Origin: CAIOZW01 sp049317725
Lineage (GTDB): Bacteria > Acidobacteriota > Blastocatellia > RBC074
Direction of reading: 5' to 3'
Assembly: GCA_049317725.1 (NCBI GenBank)
Contig: JBMOHS010000110.1
Span: forward strand, 1-13,565
Length of the DNA: 13,565 nucleotides
Position numbers and translations under genes: made by a program. Every line of letters begins with the position of its first letter. Within the stretch, counting starts at the first letter, position 1. Positions 1 through 8,142 of the stretch are shown here, piece after piece. Below the pieces are notes generated by a model, which saw only the letters and a program-made list of their open reading frames with translations, did no database searches and had not been told where the DNA came from.

Positions 1-593
1 GCCAGATCGGCCTCCGAGAGTTCGATTCCACTGGCCAGAATCGGAGGAGTGATGGCTCGGGTGGCCACCTCGAACGCCTTGGCGGAGGCGGGCGTCTGCC
101 GGAGGTACTTGACCAGATCCTCGATGGGCCGCTCATTCCACGAGGGCAGCCCGTCTGGAATGGGCTTGCCGAAGAGAAGGCAGAGATAGGCCAGCCGGTT
201 GGGTGCCGCCGCGAAGAGCCCCTTGAAGAGGAGATGTTGGAGCAGGTTGTCGCGCCGCACGTCGATCATCAGCGCGATCTTGGGGCGGATCTGCGCGATG
301 TAGGAGAAGCCCTGGTCTGGGCCCACCCCAAGGAACGCGCCTCCCGTCAGTTTTCGCTCCCGCAGCGGTCCAAGGACGTGCAAATAGGAGGCCTCGTTCG
401 AGATCAGGTTGTCGGTGTCGAAGTAGCCTCCCGGTTCCGAGAGAGAGCGGCTGAGCTGCCCAAACTCCCGTGGAGAGAGGGCCGCGGGGGACGACTCGCG
501 CCCTGTCTGCGCGTCTGTGAGAAGGGGGGCGAGGAGGAGCACGACCGGCAGGAAGAACGGCATTGTCTTGCCAAGAGAATGGATTCGTTTCAT
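1..593 (-). CDS. Secreted LIC_10091-like protein, 3' end cut by window edge
   Basis: The reading frame starts at ATG 593 (AAGGAA about 12 bases upstream) and stays open to the window edge, giving 197 residues with the C-terminus missing. Residues 1-28 look like a signal peptide: basic MKRIHSLGK, then hydrophobic PFFLPVVLLLAPLL, with possible cleavage after TDA. The mature part carries YFDTDNLISNEASYLHV (57-73), GGAFLGVGPDQGFSYIAQIRP (about 84-104) and DVRRDNLLQHLLFK (111-124). I recognise these blocks from conserved bacterial proteins labelled LIC_10091 family. The GVGPDQ plus DVRRDN spacing recalls a Rossmann/SAM-type nucleotide loop, but no activity is known to me. It is divergent from the kinase gene at 878. 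The family call is from memory of its motifs; the function is unknown. Confidence 0.75.
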   Translation of the reverse strand, partial: MKRIHSLGKTMPFFLPVVLLLAPLLTDAQTGRESSPAALSPREFGQLSRSLSEPGGYFDTDNLISNEASYLHVLGPLRERKLTGGAFLGVGPDQGFSYIAQIRPKIALMIDVRRDNLLQHLLFKGLFAAAPNRLAYLCLLFGKPIPDGLPSWNERPIEDLVKYLRQTPASAKAFEVATRAITPPILASGIELSEADL

Positions 594-691
594 CGCGGGT
601 GGTTCCTTTCCTTGAGGCTCTTGGCCTTGCACGGTGAACTCGGCGGCGCAAGAGAGGAGGTCCAAGCTTCTCAAGACCGATTCTGATCAGG

Positions 692-697
692 TATAGT
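692..697 (+). promoter_or_regulatory. Possible -10 box in the divergent 594-877 gap
   Basis: The 284-base gap between the divergent genes has no convincing coding frame. TATAGT at 692-697 resembles a sigma70 -10 box, with a weak -35 candidate TTCTCA (668-673) 18 bases upstream. It would serve the kinase gene beginning at 878 and leave a leader of about 170 bases. The -35 is poor, so this is tentative. Confidence 0.25.
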
Positions 698-877
698 CGT
701 GCAGGTCGGACCGTGTTGTCTCGTCTCCCTCTCCGTCCGCCTGTCGACTTCCCGAAGATGTTGGCGGGGAGCGGACGCCTAGACCATACCACAGTTCGCG
801 AAGAGAAGAGGCGGAATGCCTCGACCCTCCGAGTGGACCATCAATCGAACTCTGCCCATCAGCAGGAGTGTGCCAAG

Positions 878-1606
878 TTGAGCCATGAAGTCCAGTCAGT
901 CCAGCCCCCCGCGCCGTCTCCACGAACCTTGTCGATCGATATCGGCGGAACACGACTCAAGGCAGCGATTCTCGATGGGCAGGGGGAGATGCTCACCGAG
1001 CGTGTCCGCGTGCGGACACCGGTGCCCTGCCCGCCGGCCGTTCTCTTGGAGGTGGTGGAGGAGTTGGCCGCCAAGCTGCCCCCCTTCGATCGCATCTCTG
1101 TCGGGTTTCCCGGCGTGGTGCGTCACGGTCGAATTCTGACTGCCGTCAACCTCGGGCCGCAGGAGTGGACTGGATTTGCCCTCCAGGAGGCGTTGGAGCA
1201 GCAATTTGGCAAGCCTGTCCGGGTCATTAACGATGCGGATATGCAGGGATTGGCCGCCATCCGGGGCCTTGGGATCGAGATGGTCATCACCCTTGGGACG
1301 GGAGTGGGGTGCGGACTCTTCTCGGATGGGCAGTTGGCTCCCCACCTCGAGCTGGGCCACCTTCCCTTCCGGAAGGGAGAGACCTTCGAGGAGCAACTGG
1401 GCAATCGAGCTTTTGTCGAAGAGGGCAAGCGGCGATGGAACCGACGCCTCGAGAAGGCGATCGTCTGGTGGCGAATTCTGACCAGCTTCGATCGTCTCTA
1501 CCTCGGCGGAGGAAACGCCCAGGAGATCACCTTTGAGCTGCCGACCGATGTCGAGGTCGTTCCCAATGAGCTCGGCCTCAAGGGGGGGAGCCGGCTGTGG
1601 CGGTAA
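878..1606 (+). CDS. ppgK: ROK-family kinase, polyphosphate glucokinase-like
   Basis: This predicted cytosolic sugar kinase probably phosphorylates glucose using polyphosphate or ATP. I chose TTG 878 because AGGAG (864-868) sits 9 bases upstream; upstream in-frame codons do not look conserved. This gives 242 residues, close to the usual ~250 of bacterial polyphosphate glucokinases. Visible motifs are the phosphate loop SIDIGGTRLK (19-28), GFPGVV (76-81), NDAD with the catalytic Asp (118-121), TLGTGVGCGLFSDG (138-151) and ELGH (158-161). The Cys-rich zinc motif of many ROK repressors and hexokinases is absent and there is no DNA-binding domain, which favours the polyphosphate glucokinase branch. 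It is followed 52 bases later by rsmI on the same strand. The phosphoryl donor cannot be read from the sequence, so the symbol is provisional. Confidence 0.8.
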   Translation: MSHEVQSVQPPAPSPRTLSIDIGGTRLKAAILDGQGEMLTERVRVRTPVPCPPAVLLEVVEELAAKLPPFDRISVGFPGVVRHGRILTAVNLGPQEWTGFALQEALEQQFGKPVRVINDADMQGLAAIRGLGIEMVITLGTGVGCGLFSDGQLAPHLELGHLPFRKGETFEEQLGNRAFVEEGKRRWNRRLEKAIVWWRILTSFDRLYLGGGNAQEITFELPTDVEVVPNELGLKGGSRLWR

Positions 1607-1658
1607 GCCGGTCGTGCGACTGCCCGCCGTCAGGCCCGGCGGAGTGGGGAGGGGGGCG

Positions 1659-2570
1659 ATGCCACTCTATCTGATCGCCACGCCGATCGGGAACCTCGAA
1701 GACATCACCTACCGGGCCGTACGTCTCTTGGGGGAGGTCGACCGGATCGCGTGCGAAGACACACGCCACACTCGCCACTTGCTGACCCGGTACGGGATTG
1801 CCACTCCGACCATCAGTTATCACGAACACAACGAGACACAGCGCATTCCAGCGCTCTTGGCCGGGCTGCTCCGTGGGGAGAGCTTGGCCCTCGTCAGCGA
1901 CGCGGGCACACCGGGGATCTCCGATCCGGGGCACCGCCTGGTCCGGGCAGCAATCGAGCAGGGCATCGAGGTGGTTCCAGTTCCAGGGCCGACCGCGTGC
2001 ATCGCCGCCCTCATCGCCTCCGGGCTTCCGACCGACTCGTTCTTCTTTGTTGGATTTCTGCCGTCGCGGCAGCAAGCACGGCGAGCCCGCCTCGAGGAGA
2101 TCCGTCTCTCTCCGGCGACGCTGCTGCTCCACGAAGCCCCCCATCGCCTCCGGGAGACCCTCGCCGATGCCTTGCAGATCCTTGGGGATCGGGTTGCCGT
2201 CGTTGCCCGCGAGTTGACCAAGCTCCACGAGCAGTTTCACCGCGGCTCCCTCTCGGAGCTGACCGAATATTTCGCGGCGACACCGCCCCGTGGTGAGATG
2301 ACGCTTGTCATTGCCGGCTGCCGTGACCATAATCAGGGTCTTGCAGCGATTGGTCACTCCCTTGCCGAGGAGGTGGCGCGCCTGCAGGCATCGGAAGGGA
2401 TCTCTCCCAATGAGGCCCTTCGGCGGCTTGCACGCCAGTATGGCCTCTCCCGCCGTGACCTCTATCGTCAATACCTCGATGAACGGGGGCCGGGTCTACC
2501 GTCGGAGGAAGGAGAGCCACTCCCTGTCGAGTCCTCTGATGACGACTTGGGGCCGGATCAATCTGTATAA
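1659..2570 (+). CDS. rsmI: 16S rRNA (cytidine(1402)-2'-O)-methyltransferase RsmI
   Basis: RsmI uses S-adenosylmethionine to 2'-O-methylate C1402 in the decoding centre of 16S rRNA. ATG 1659 follows a GGGGAGGGGGG ribosome-binding tract and begins the classic MPLYLIATPIGNLEDIT, so the in-frame upstream extension overlapping the kinase gene is not coding. The 303-residue product shows the family's tetrapyrrole-methylase fold: ATPIGNLEDIT (7-17), CEDTRHTRHLL (32-42), SDAGTPGISDPG (80-91), VPVPGPTACIAAL (106-118), FVGFLPSR (130-137) and a C-terminal helical region with GISPNEALRRLARQYGLSRRDLY (247-269, in two halves). The final ~25 residues are acidic and look disordered. Length is slightly above the typical 280-290. 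The assignment is secure. Confidence 0.97.
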   Translation: MPLYLIATPIGNLEDITYRAVRLLGEVDRIACEDTRHTRHLLTRYGIATPTISYHEHNETQRIPALLAGLLRGESLALVSDAGTPGISDPGHRLVRAAIEQGIEVVPVPGPTACIAALIASGLPTDSFFFVGFLPSRQQARRARLEEIRLSPATLLLHEAPHRLRETLADALQILGDRVAVVARELTKLHEQFHRGSLSELTEYFAATPPRGEMTLVIAGCRDHNQGLAAIGHSLAEEVARLQASEGISPNEALRRLARQYGLSRRDLYRQYLDERGPGLPSEEGEPLPVESSDDDLGPDQSV

Positions 2571-2571
2571 T
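2566..2571 (+). promoter_or_regulatory. TATAAT -10 box overlapping the rsmI stop codon
   Basis: A perfect TATAAT lies at 2566-2571, its middle forming the rsmI TAA stop. It is 52 bases before the ATG of the next gene, so a start near 2578 would give a leader of about 45 bases. No good TTGACA-like box is found 16-18 bases upstream, which lowers confidence. Confidence 0.4.
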
Positions 2572-2623
2572 CTGTGTAATCATCTGCGGTCAGGCAGTCC
2601 GACAGAGAAGGAATCGACGACGC

Positions 2624-3589
2624 ATGGACCATTCTGGAGAGCACCGTGAGAGCTACCCTGGCATGGACCGTCCCTCTCCCGATCTCAGATCGTGTGGTCT
2701 TGCGGTCAACGCTCTCTCGCAGAGGCCCGGGAGGGCACTCCTTATTTTTGTCTGCCTGATCGGATTCTGCTTTGTCGACGCCAGGGCCCAACTGCTGCGC
2801 CAGACGGACTATGGGGTTGGGCTCACCCTGGCAATCTATGATTATGACGAACGTGAGGCTCCCTCGCTGGAATCCCCAACCCGGCTCGAATTGACCGCCT
2901 CTTCTGCCGAGGAGGAGCGGCAGCACCTCCATCGCGTGCTTCGGATTCCCTCGGCGCGGCTGCGTTATCAGCGCTCGGTGGGTCTGCGCGAGGGCGAACC
3001 CTTCAGCGATACCCAGCCGATCGACCAGCGCCCCCTTCGCTGGAAGCTCCTGCCGCGTTTGGTGACCAAGGGCGATCTGACGTTCGATCTGCAGGTGACC
3101 TATGGCGACGTCGTCTTGCTCGACGTGCGAAGTGTGACGGTCAACAGCTTTGACACGATGCTCTTTCGGGGAGTGGTGCCTTTCGCGGACTCGCCATCGA
3201 ACCCCAAGGGGATGCTCTTGACGCTGACCCCCGTCATCCAGAATCTGCGGGATCTGCGCAATCGGCCAACCGATCTCTCTCGTCCGACAGACCGGTTCGG
3301 TCGGCGGATCACCCTTGAACCGGACGACATCTTTGTCATGCCGACCATTCTCAATCGAGCCCCGCTTCTCTTTGCCCCGGGCTCGATGGTCCGGGGTTCT
3401 GTGACCGTTGAGGGCATCATCACACCCGAGGGGCGGGTGACCAACGTGCGCGTGCTCGATACCCCCGATCCGGCGCTCAATCCGAAGGTGATCGAGGCCT
3501 TTCGTCTCTATCGCTTCAGCCCGGCCCAGCTCAATGGCCGGGCGACCTTTGCCACCTACCGTGAGACGATCCCCCTCGGCAAGAAGTAG
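2624..3589 (+). CDS. Secreted protein with TonB C-terminal-like domain
   Basis: This is a 321-residue predicted exported protein of unknown role. A hydrophobic segment (RALLIFVCLIGFCF, 37-50) followed by VDARA-Q (51-56) fits a signal peptide, although the stretch before it is long. ATG 2624 has AAGGA about 11 bases upstream; a second in-frame ATG at 2663 would give a more normal signal peptide but has a weaker ribosome site. The middle (60-240) is beta-rich and unrecognised. The end (about 257-317), GSVTVEGIITPEG, VRVLDTPDPALNPKVI and YRFSPAQLNGRATF, matches the TonB C-terminal pattern found in many Acidobacteriota proteins. No proline-rich spacer or retained membrane anchor is obvious, so a classical energy-transducing TonB is unlikely. 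It lies between rsmI and a Nudix gene. Confidence 0.75.
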   Translation: MDHSGEHRESYPGMDRPSPDLRSCGLAVNALSQRPGRALLIFVCLIGFCFVDARAQLLRQTDYGVGLTLAIYDYDEREAPSLESPTRLELTASSAEEERQHLHRVLRIPSARLRYQRSVGLREGEPFSDTQPIDQRPLRWKLLPRLVTKGDLTFDLQVTYGDVVLLDVRSVTVNSFDTMLFRGVVPFADSPSNPKGMLLTLTPVIQNLRDLRNRPTDLSRPTDRFGRRITLEPDDIFVMPTILNRAPLLFAPGSMVRGSVTVEGIITPEGRVTNVRVLDTPDPALNPKVIEAFRLYRFSPAQLNGRATFATYRETIPLGKK

Positions 3590-3612
3590 TTGCAGGGAGG
3601 ACCGGCTCGCCG

Positions 3613-4161
3613 ATGGAGTGTGACATGCGAGAAATTCTCCATTCGAGCCGGCTCTACGACGGGCCCATTTTTGAGATCGAGCGGGATCGGATTCGGGATC
3701 TCGACGGAAGCGAGATCGTCCGCGAGGTCGTGCGCCATCCTGGTGGAGCGGGAGCGCTCCCTCTCTTCCCGGACGGCCGGATTGCGCTGGTCCGTCAGTA
3801 TCGCCATCCGGCCCGTCGTGAACTGCTCGAGATTCCCGCTGGCCGCATTGAGCCGGGAGAGAGCCCGGAGCGGTGTGCTCTTCGGGAAGTCGAGCAGGAG
3901 ATTGGCTTTCGCGTGGGACGAATGGTTCCTCTCTCTTCGTTCTACTCGACGCCGGGATTCTGTGAAGAGGTCCTCTCGGTCTTTCTCGCCACGGACTTGA
4001 CGCCTGGGCAGCAGCAGCTTGACCACGACGAGCGGCTCGAGGTCGTCTACTTTCCGTTTGAGCAGGCGTTGCAGATGGCGCGCCACGGGGAGATCGAGGA
4101 CTCCAAGACCCTCATCGCGCTGCTCCTCGCCGCGCGTTACGTGACATCAGATCTCGGCTGA
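3613..4161 (+). CDS. Nudix hydrolase, ADP-ribose pyrophosphatase-like
   Basis: This 182-residue cytosolic enzyme most likely hydrolyses ADP-ribose or related nucleoside diphosphate sugars. Diagnostic features of the ADP-ribose pyrophosphatase group are RQYRHPARRELLEIPAG (61-77), the Nudix box (77-99: G77, E83, R91, E92, E96, G98) and the downstream STPGFCEE (112-119). The acidic DHDERLE (137-143) may supply the catalytic base loop. Residue 95 is Gln where the consensus REUXEEXGU has a metal-binding Glu. ATG 3613 has GGAGG about 12 bases upstream; ATG 3625 with GGAGTG close by is an equally possible start and would remove four residues. The gene follows the TonB-C-like gene by 23 bases and probably shares its transcript. 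Confidence 0.9.
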   Translation: MECDMREILHSSRLYDGPIFEIERDRIRDLDGSEIVREVVRHPGGAGALPLFPDGRIALVRQYRHPARRELLEIPAGRIEPGESPERCALREVEQEIGFRVGRMVPLSSFYSTPGFCEEVLSVFLATDLTPGQQQLDHDERLEVVYFPFEQALQMARHGEIEDSKTLIALLLAARYVTSDLG

Positions 4162-4270
4162 ATGCGCCTTTGTGGAGCACGTCGAGGCGATCGACTCGGC
4201 CCTCTCATCCAACAGGGAGTGCCAACTTCAAGGACCAAGAAAAGACTGGACAGCAGGAAAGGGGTGGACG

Positions 4271-5278
4271 ATGGAGAGACAATCTGGTGAGGACGCACCG
4301 CAAGCTTTCGACTTGACCCCAGACTCCCCTCCGCCAGTTGTCGAGGGGGTGGTGGATCTGCCAGCTACTCTCGTGAAGGAGCCCCCTTCGCTCCCCCGTT
4401 GGGGGGCGTGGACAGGCCTTCTGGTCTGGTTGGGGAGTGTACTTCTTCTGGTTGGCTTCAATGTCGTTGGGGTGATGGCCTACTTTGGAATTCGGTTCTA
4501 TCAGACCAGGGAGATCCCGCAAGACATTTCTCTCGATTGGTTGATGGCGCTTCTGTCAATCCTCTCCACCTTTCCCGCGCACCTCCTGACGCTTCTGGTC
4601 TGTTGGTGGGTCATGACCGGGCGGGGCCGCCACTCGCTGCGCGAGTCGCTCGGATTGGAATGGCATCCCCAGTTCAAATGGGTCCACGCTGTCGCCTTGG
4701 CCTGCCTGATGATTGGAGTGGGCTTGGGTCTCGAACGGCTGCTCGACCACCAGGAGACAGACCTCGAGAAGCTGCTCAAGTTGGGAGCCTCGATCCGGTA
4801 CGCCGTCGCCCTGCTCGCCGTCTTCTCGGCTCCGCTCGTCGAGGAGCTGGTCTATCGTGGCGTTCTCTACCAGGGGTTCGAGCGCTCTGCCGGCCGGACG
4901 AACAGCATTCTGCTGGTCACACTGCTCTTCGCGCTGGTCCACGTGCCACAGTACTGGGGTAGCCAGGCAGCCCTTGCCGCGATTCTCACCCTCAGTCTGG
5001 TGCTGACCCTGCTCCGTGCCTACACGGGGAAGCTGCTTCCCTGTATCGCCACCCATTTTGTCTTCAATGGGATTCAGGCCGTTGTTCTGCTGGTGAGTGG
5101 AGATGAGGGGGGAGCCCCCGACGCTCCGAAGCCACTGGAGACCGCGGCTCACCTCCTGACTCCGCTCGTCTCTTCGATCTCTGATCTTATTGCCGGTGCT
5201 GCCCCGTCGTTCCTCTCCGCGCTCCCCCACGCCATAGGACTCATCCTTTCGACCCCCCACAGGATGCTGATGCCATGA
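4271..5278 (+). CDS. CPBP family intramembrane glutamic endopeptidase
   Basis: This 335-residue membrane protein belongs to the CPBP (Abi/Rce1-like) protease family. ATG 4271 is preferred because a GGAAAGGGG tract lies just upstream; an in-frame GTG at 4172 would add 33 unremarkable residues. After a soluble Pro-rich N-terminus (1-42) come several hydrophobic helices (about 46-73, 90-116, 137-155, 178-190, 211-224, 232-248, 263-276). The family motifs are present: EELVYR (191-196) with the Glu pair, FALVH (220-224) and HFVFN (262-266), so the active site looks intact. The C-terminus (277-335) is an extra segment beyond the catalytic core with a hydrophobic end. Substrate is unknown; family members act in prenyl-protein processing, bacteriocin immunity or regulated proteolysis. 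Its TGA overlaps the start of the next gene. Confidence 0.9.
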   Translation: MERQSGEDAPQAFDLTPDSPPPVVEGVVDLPATLVKEPPSLPRWGAWTGLLVWLGSVLLLVGFNVVGVMAYFGIRFYQTREIPQDISLDWLMALLSILSTFPAHLLTLLVCWWVMTGRGRHSLRESLGLEWHPQFKWVHAVALACLMIGVGLGLERLLDHQETDLEKLLKLGASIRYAVALLAVFSAPLVEELVYRGVLYQGFERSAGRTNSILLVTLLFALVHVPQYWGSQAALAAILTLSLVLTLLRAYTGKLLPCIATHFVFNGIQAVVLLVSGDEGGAPDAPKPLETAAHLLTPLVSSISDLIAGAAPSFLSALPHAIGLILSTPHRMLMP

Positions 5279-5496
5279 ACGACTTTTTTTCGATGATGGA
5301 GAAGTTGCAGGGGCTGCTCGACAAGCCCGAAATCGAGGTGGTGACCAAGGCGGGGACCCGCTTCCGCGGGCGGATCGACAATCTTCGCAGCACGCAACCG
5401 TTCAGCAAGCCGGCGGTCAAGATTCGTGGCACCGATGGCAAGATCACCAAAATCCTCTTCTCGGAGATCGAGGAGCTGATCGACCATTCCGCTTGA
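5275..5496 (+). CDS. Small conserved-looking protein coupled to the CPBP protease
   Basis: This encodes 73 residues starting at ATG 5275, which overlaps the protease stop in an ATGA arrangement, a sign of translational coupling. I do not recognise the family by name. The protein has no signal peptide or membrane segment. It begins with an amphipathic helix-like stretch (MNDFFSMMEKLQGLL) and continues with alternating strands (EIEVVTKAGTRFRGRID, 19-35; AVKIRGTDGKITKILFSEIEEL, 47-68, written here in full only to show the pattern is beta-hairpin-like). Such a short beta-rich core with a charged turn loosely recalls small Sm-like or SH3-like barrels, but this is speculation. It is the last gene of the rightward run. 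Confidence 0.7.
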   Translation: MNDFFSMMEKLQGLLDKPEIEVVTKAGTRFRGRIDNLRSTQPFSKPAVKIRGTDGKITKILFSEIEELIDHSA

Positions 5497-5497
5497 G

Positions 5498-5514
5498 GAG
5501 GCGTGGCCGCCCTC
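5498..5514 (+). terminator. Weak hairpin after the rightward gene run
   Basis: GAGGCG (5498-5503) can pair across a TGGC loop with CGCC-C-TC (5508-5514), leaving one bulged C, beginning two bases after the stop of the 73-residue gene. It is followed by ATCTTTCC, only a weak U-tract. The position between convergent genes makes a terminator reasonable, but the stem is short. Confidence 0.25.
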
Positions 5515-5598
5515 ATCTTTCCAGCGCCTGTTTGCTGCTGACCAGAAGCCCAGCGGGGGCCGGGAGAGTGGAAAGACCGTGGCCGTGAGTCGCGTCGC

Positions 5599-5838
5599 TC
5601 AGTTCACCGGGCGCTTGAAGGTGTACTTGACGTAGCGGCTGCTCGCCAGCAGCTCCTCCCCCTTGCTTGTCTGGTGGCTGCTGTACCCGTCTACATAGAC
5701 GGTGACCAGCTCCCATCCCTCTTCCCCAAGGAAGTTGAGGCCGGCATCGACGTTGGCGTCGATGAAGTCTTCTCCGGTGATTCGGGAACCGATCTTGCGA
5801 ATCTCTCCCCAGTCGACCGTGCGGTACTCCCATTTCAT
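5599..5838 (-). CDS. DUF4177-like small protein
   Basis: The start is ATG 5838, with AGGAG 8 bases upstream; another ATG six bases earlier sits too close to that site, and the open frame further upstream to 5997 does not look coding. The 79-residue product has the layout of DUF4177 proteins: opening MKWEYRTVDW, then FLGEEGWELVTVYVDG (about 36-51) and closing YVKYTFKRPV (69-78). These proteins are soluble, small and of unknown function. Compared with the shortest family members it has an insertion with GEEL before the last strand. It is the last gene of the leftward run, 238 bases after the glutaminyl cyclase gene and convergent with the CPBP pair. Confidence 0.8.
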   Translation of the reverse strand: MKWEYRTVDWGEIRKIGSRITGEDFIDANVDAGLNFLGEEGWELVTVYVDGYSSHQTSKGEELLASSRYVKYTFKRPVN

Positions 5839-6039
5839 CGTCATCTCTCCTGAATGGCATCCGTCCCAGGTGTGTTTATCGAGCCAACGGTTGGAGTTGA
5901 AGTCGGTTACCTTCCAGTCCATTCCGGATACGGGTGCGGGCCCCTGCGGCCCATCCTTGAGGTCAGGGAGGAAGGCGATGGAGATGACGCTGCCCACCAG
6001 CTGTGCTCGGAAGGAGTCTCAATCCGGAAGACGTGGCGC

Positions 6040-6067
6040 ATTGTACTACAAAGCCTCGTTGCGCAAC
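6040..6067 (-). promoter_or_regulatory. Candidate promoter with overlapping palindrome before the DUF4177-like gene
   Basis: On the minus strand TACAAT (6040-6045) resembles a -10 box. Upstream of it the perfect 10-base palindrome GTTGCGCAAC (6058-6067) covers the place of the -35 element; TTGCGC within it is 15 bases from the -10, shorter than ideal. The arrangement could be a promoter with an operator in the -35 region, about 200 bases ahead of the small gene. Confidence 0.25.
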
Positions 6068-6076
6068 ATTGAGGGC

Positions 6077-7117
6077 TCAATTTTTCCGGGGAGTGTGCGG
6101 GCGGGAGGGCCGACGCGGGTGCGTCAGGTAAGTGCCAATCTGCGGGAGGCTCTGGAGAACGACCTCCCCGACGATCTGCAGGCTGCGCGCGTCGATCTTG
6201 TCGAGGGTATCCTCGCGGGTATGCCAGTAGCTCGTCTCACCATCGCCATAATCGAAATCGATCAGGTCGACAGCGGGAATTCCTGCCTCGAGAAAGGGAA
6301 GGTGATCATCGCTCATCCAGTGGCTCTCCTCCGGGAAGTGGCGCTGATAGCCCAGGTCGCGTGCCGTCTCCCAGATCGTGTCGACCAACCAGCCCGTCGA
6401 GTTCTCCTCACGGGGAATGACCAAGTCCCGATCCCCGACCATGTCGAGCAGCACCATCGCTTTGATGCGGGAGATCTCTCCCGTTCTTCGCAATGTCGCC
6501 ACCATCTCCCGGCTGCCGTAGGTGTTGTCTTGCCCGTTGAGACAGTCGCTCCAGCCGGCACAGAAGGCCTCCTCGCCATCGAAGAAGGCCAGTCGGTAGG
6601 AGAGATCGTGCGCCCCCTTCTCTTTGGCCAGTACCCGCGCCAGCTCGAGGAGGACTCCGGTGCTGGAGCCGCCGTCGTTGGCCCCAACAAACGGGAAGTC
6701 CGCAAAGTCCTTGGTGTCGTAGTGGCTGGTGATGAGGATGATCTGGGGGGACCTCCCAGGCAGGTCGACCACCAAGTTCTTCATCCCGACGCGGCCCCTC
6801 GGGGTCAAGGGGGTGAAAGGTTCGACCCGGGGCTTCAATCCGTATCCACGCAGTTCTCGCAGCAGGTACTCGCGGGCCTTTTCAATACCGGGTGAGCCGG
6901 CGGAGCGGGGTCCCATCGCGACGAGTGCTGCGACGTGCTGGTAGGCACGCTTACCGTCGAAGGCGAGGGGCGTCTGGACGGAGAGTGTGGGGGAGGGAAG
7001 GGCTCCCAGCGCCATCGTGCCGGTCGATCGGGACAGGGAGAGGTTCCAAGCCGATCCGGAGGCCCCGTTCATCAGGGCGAGCACGATAATCGTCAATGGA
7101 AGAAGGCACCGATGCAC
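6077..7117 (-). CDS. Secreted glutaminyl-peptide cyclotransferase-like M28 peptidase
   Basis: Glutaminyl cyclases of the M28 fold convert N-terminal Gln to pyroglutamate using one zinc ion. The GTG at 7117 (GAGG 8 bases upstream) gives 346 residues beginning with a signal peptide (LLPLTIIVLALMNGASGSA, 5-23), so the enzyme acts outside the cytoplasm. The conserved residues line up with the animal and bacterial cyclases: SHYDTK (131-136), ANDGGSS (146-152, zinc Asp148), FFDGEEAF (178-185, Glu182/Glu183), GWSD and TYGSR (188-203), LLDMVGD (223-229, Asp225), DDHLPFL (270-276) and YWHT (297-300, zinc His299). An aminopeptidase of the same fold is the main alternative, but the W/YGSR and single-zinc pattern favours the cyclase. 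It starts 22 bases after accD and is probably co-transcribed. Confidence 0.88.
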   Translation of the reverse strand: MHRCLLPLTIIVLALMNGASGSAWNLSLSRSTGTMALGALPSPTLSVQTPLAFDGKRAYQHVAALVAMGPRSAGSPGIEKAREYLLRELRGYGLKPRVEPFTPLTPRGRVGMKNLVVDLPGRSPQIILITSHYDTKDFADFPFVGANDGGSSTGVLLELARVLAKEKGAHDLSYRLAFFDGEEAFCAGWSDCLNGQDNTYGSREMVATLRRTGEISRIKAMVLLDMVGDRDLVIPREENSTGWLVDTIWETARDLGYQRHFPEESHWMSDDHLPFLEAGIPAVDLIDFDYGDGETSYWHTREDTLDKIDARSLQIVGEVVLQSLPQIGTYLTHPRRPSRPHTPRKN

Positions 7118-7139
7118 CGGGAAGCCTCAGCGGAGCGGC

Positions 7140-8036
<897 letters not shown>

Positions 8037-8142
8037 AATCTGTCGGTCTCTTCCCTGGGAGCTGTCTCTCGCACCCCTCTCGGACCCCACGTGCCGTACC
8101 CCGTCCCCCGGAGTGCGCGTTCGGTACATTCACGAATGAGTT

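Noticed and set aside
1533..1658. N-terminal extension of RsmI
   Set aside because: It would overlap the kinase gene out of frame, is not like any RsmI, and the ATG at 1659 has a strong ribosome site.
4271..5496. Bacteriocin/immunity system from the CPBP protease and small protein
   Set aside because: The small protein has no leader, double-glycine site or hydrophobic toxin-like segment, and no transporter is nearby.
5516..5576. Inverted repeat TCTTTCCA / TGGAAAGA between the convergent genes
   Set aside because: Arms are only eight bases with a 45-base loop and no flanking T-tract, too weak to call a bidirectional terminator.
5839..5997. N-terminal extension of the DUF4177-like protein
   Set aside because: The family begins at the MKWEY motif and AGGAG is placed correctly for ATG 5838.
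5702..6895. Open frame on the plus strand across the DUF4177-like and glutaminyl cyclase genes
   Set aside because: Antisense to both genes, whose family motifs are unambiguous; no coding features of its own.
8037..8129. N-terminal extension of AccD
   Set aside because: MSWFKRQ is the normal family start; the extension overlaps the proposed leader and resembles no AccD.
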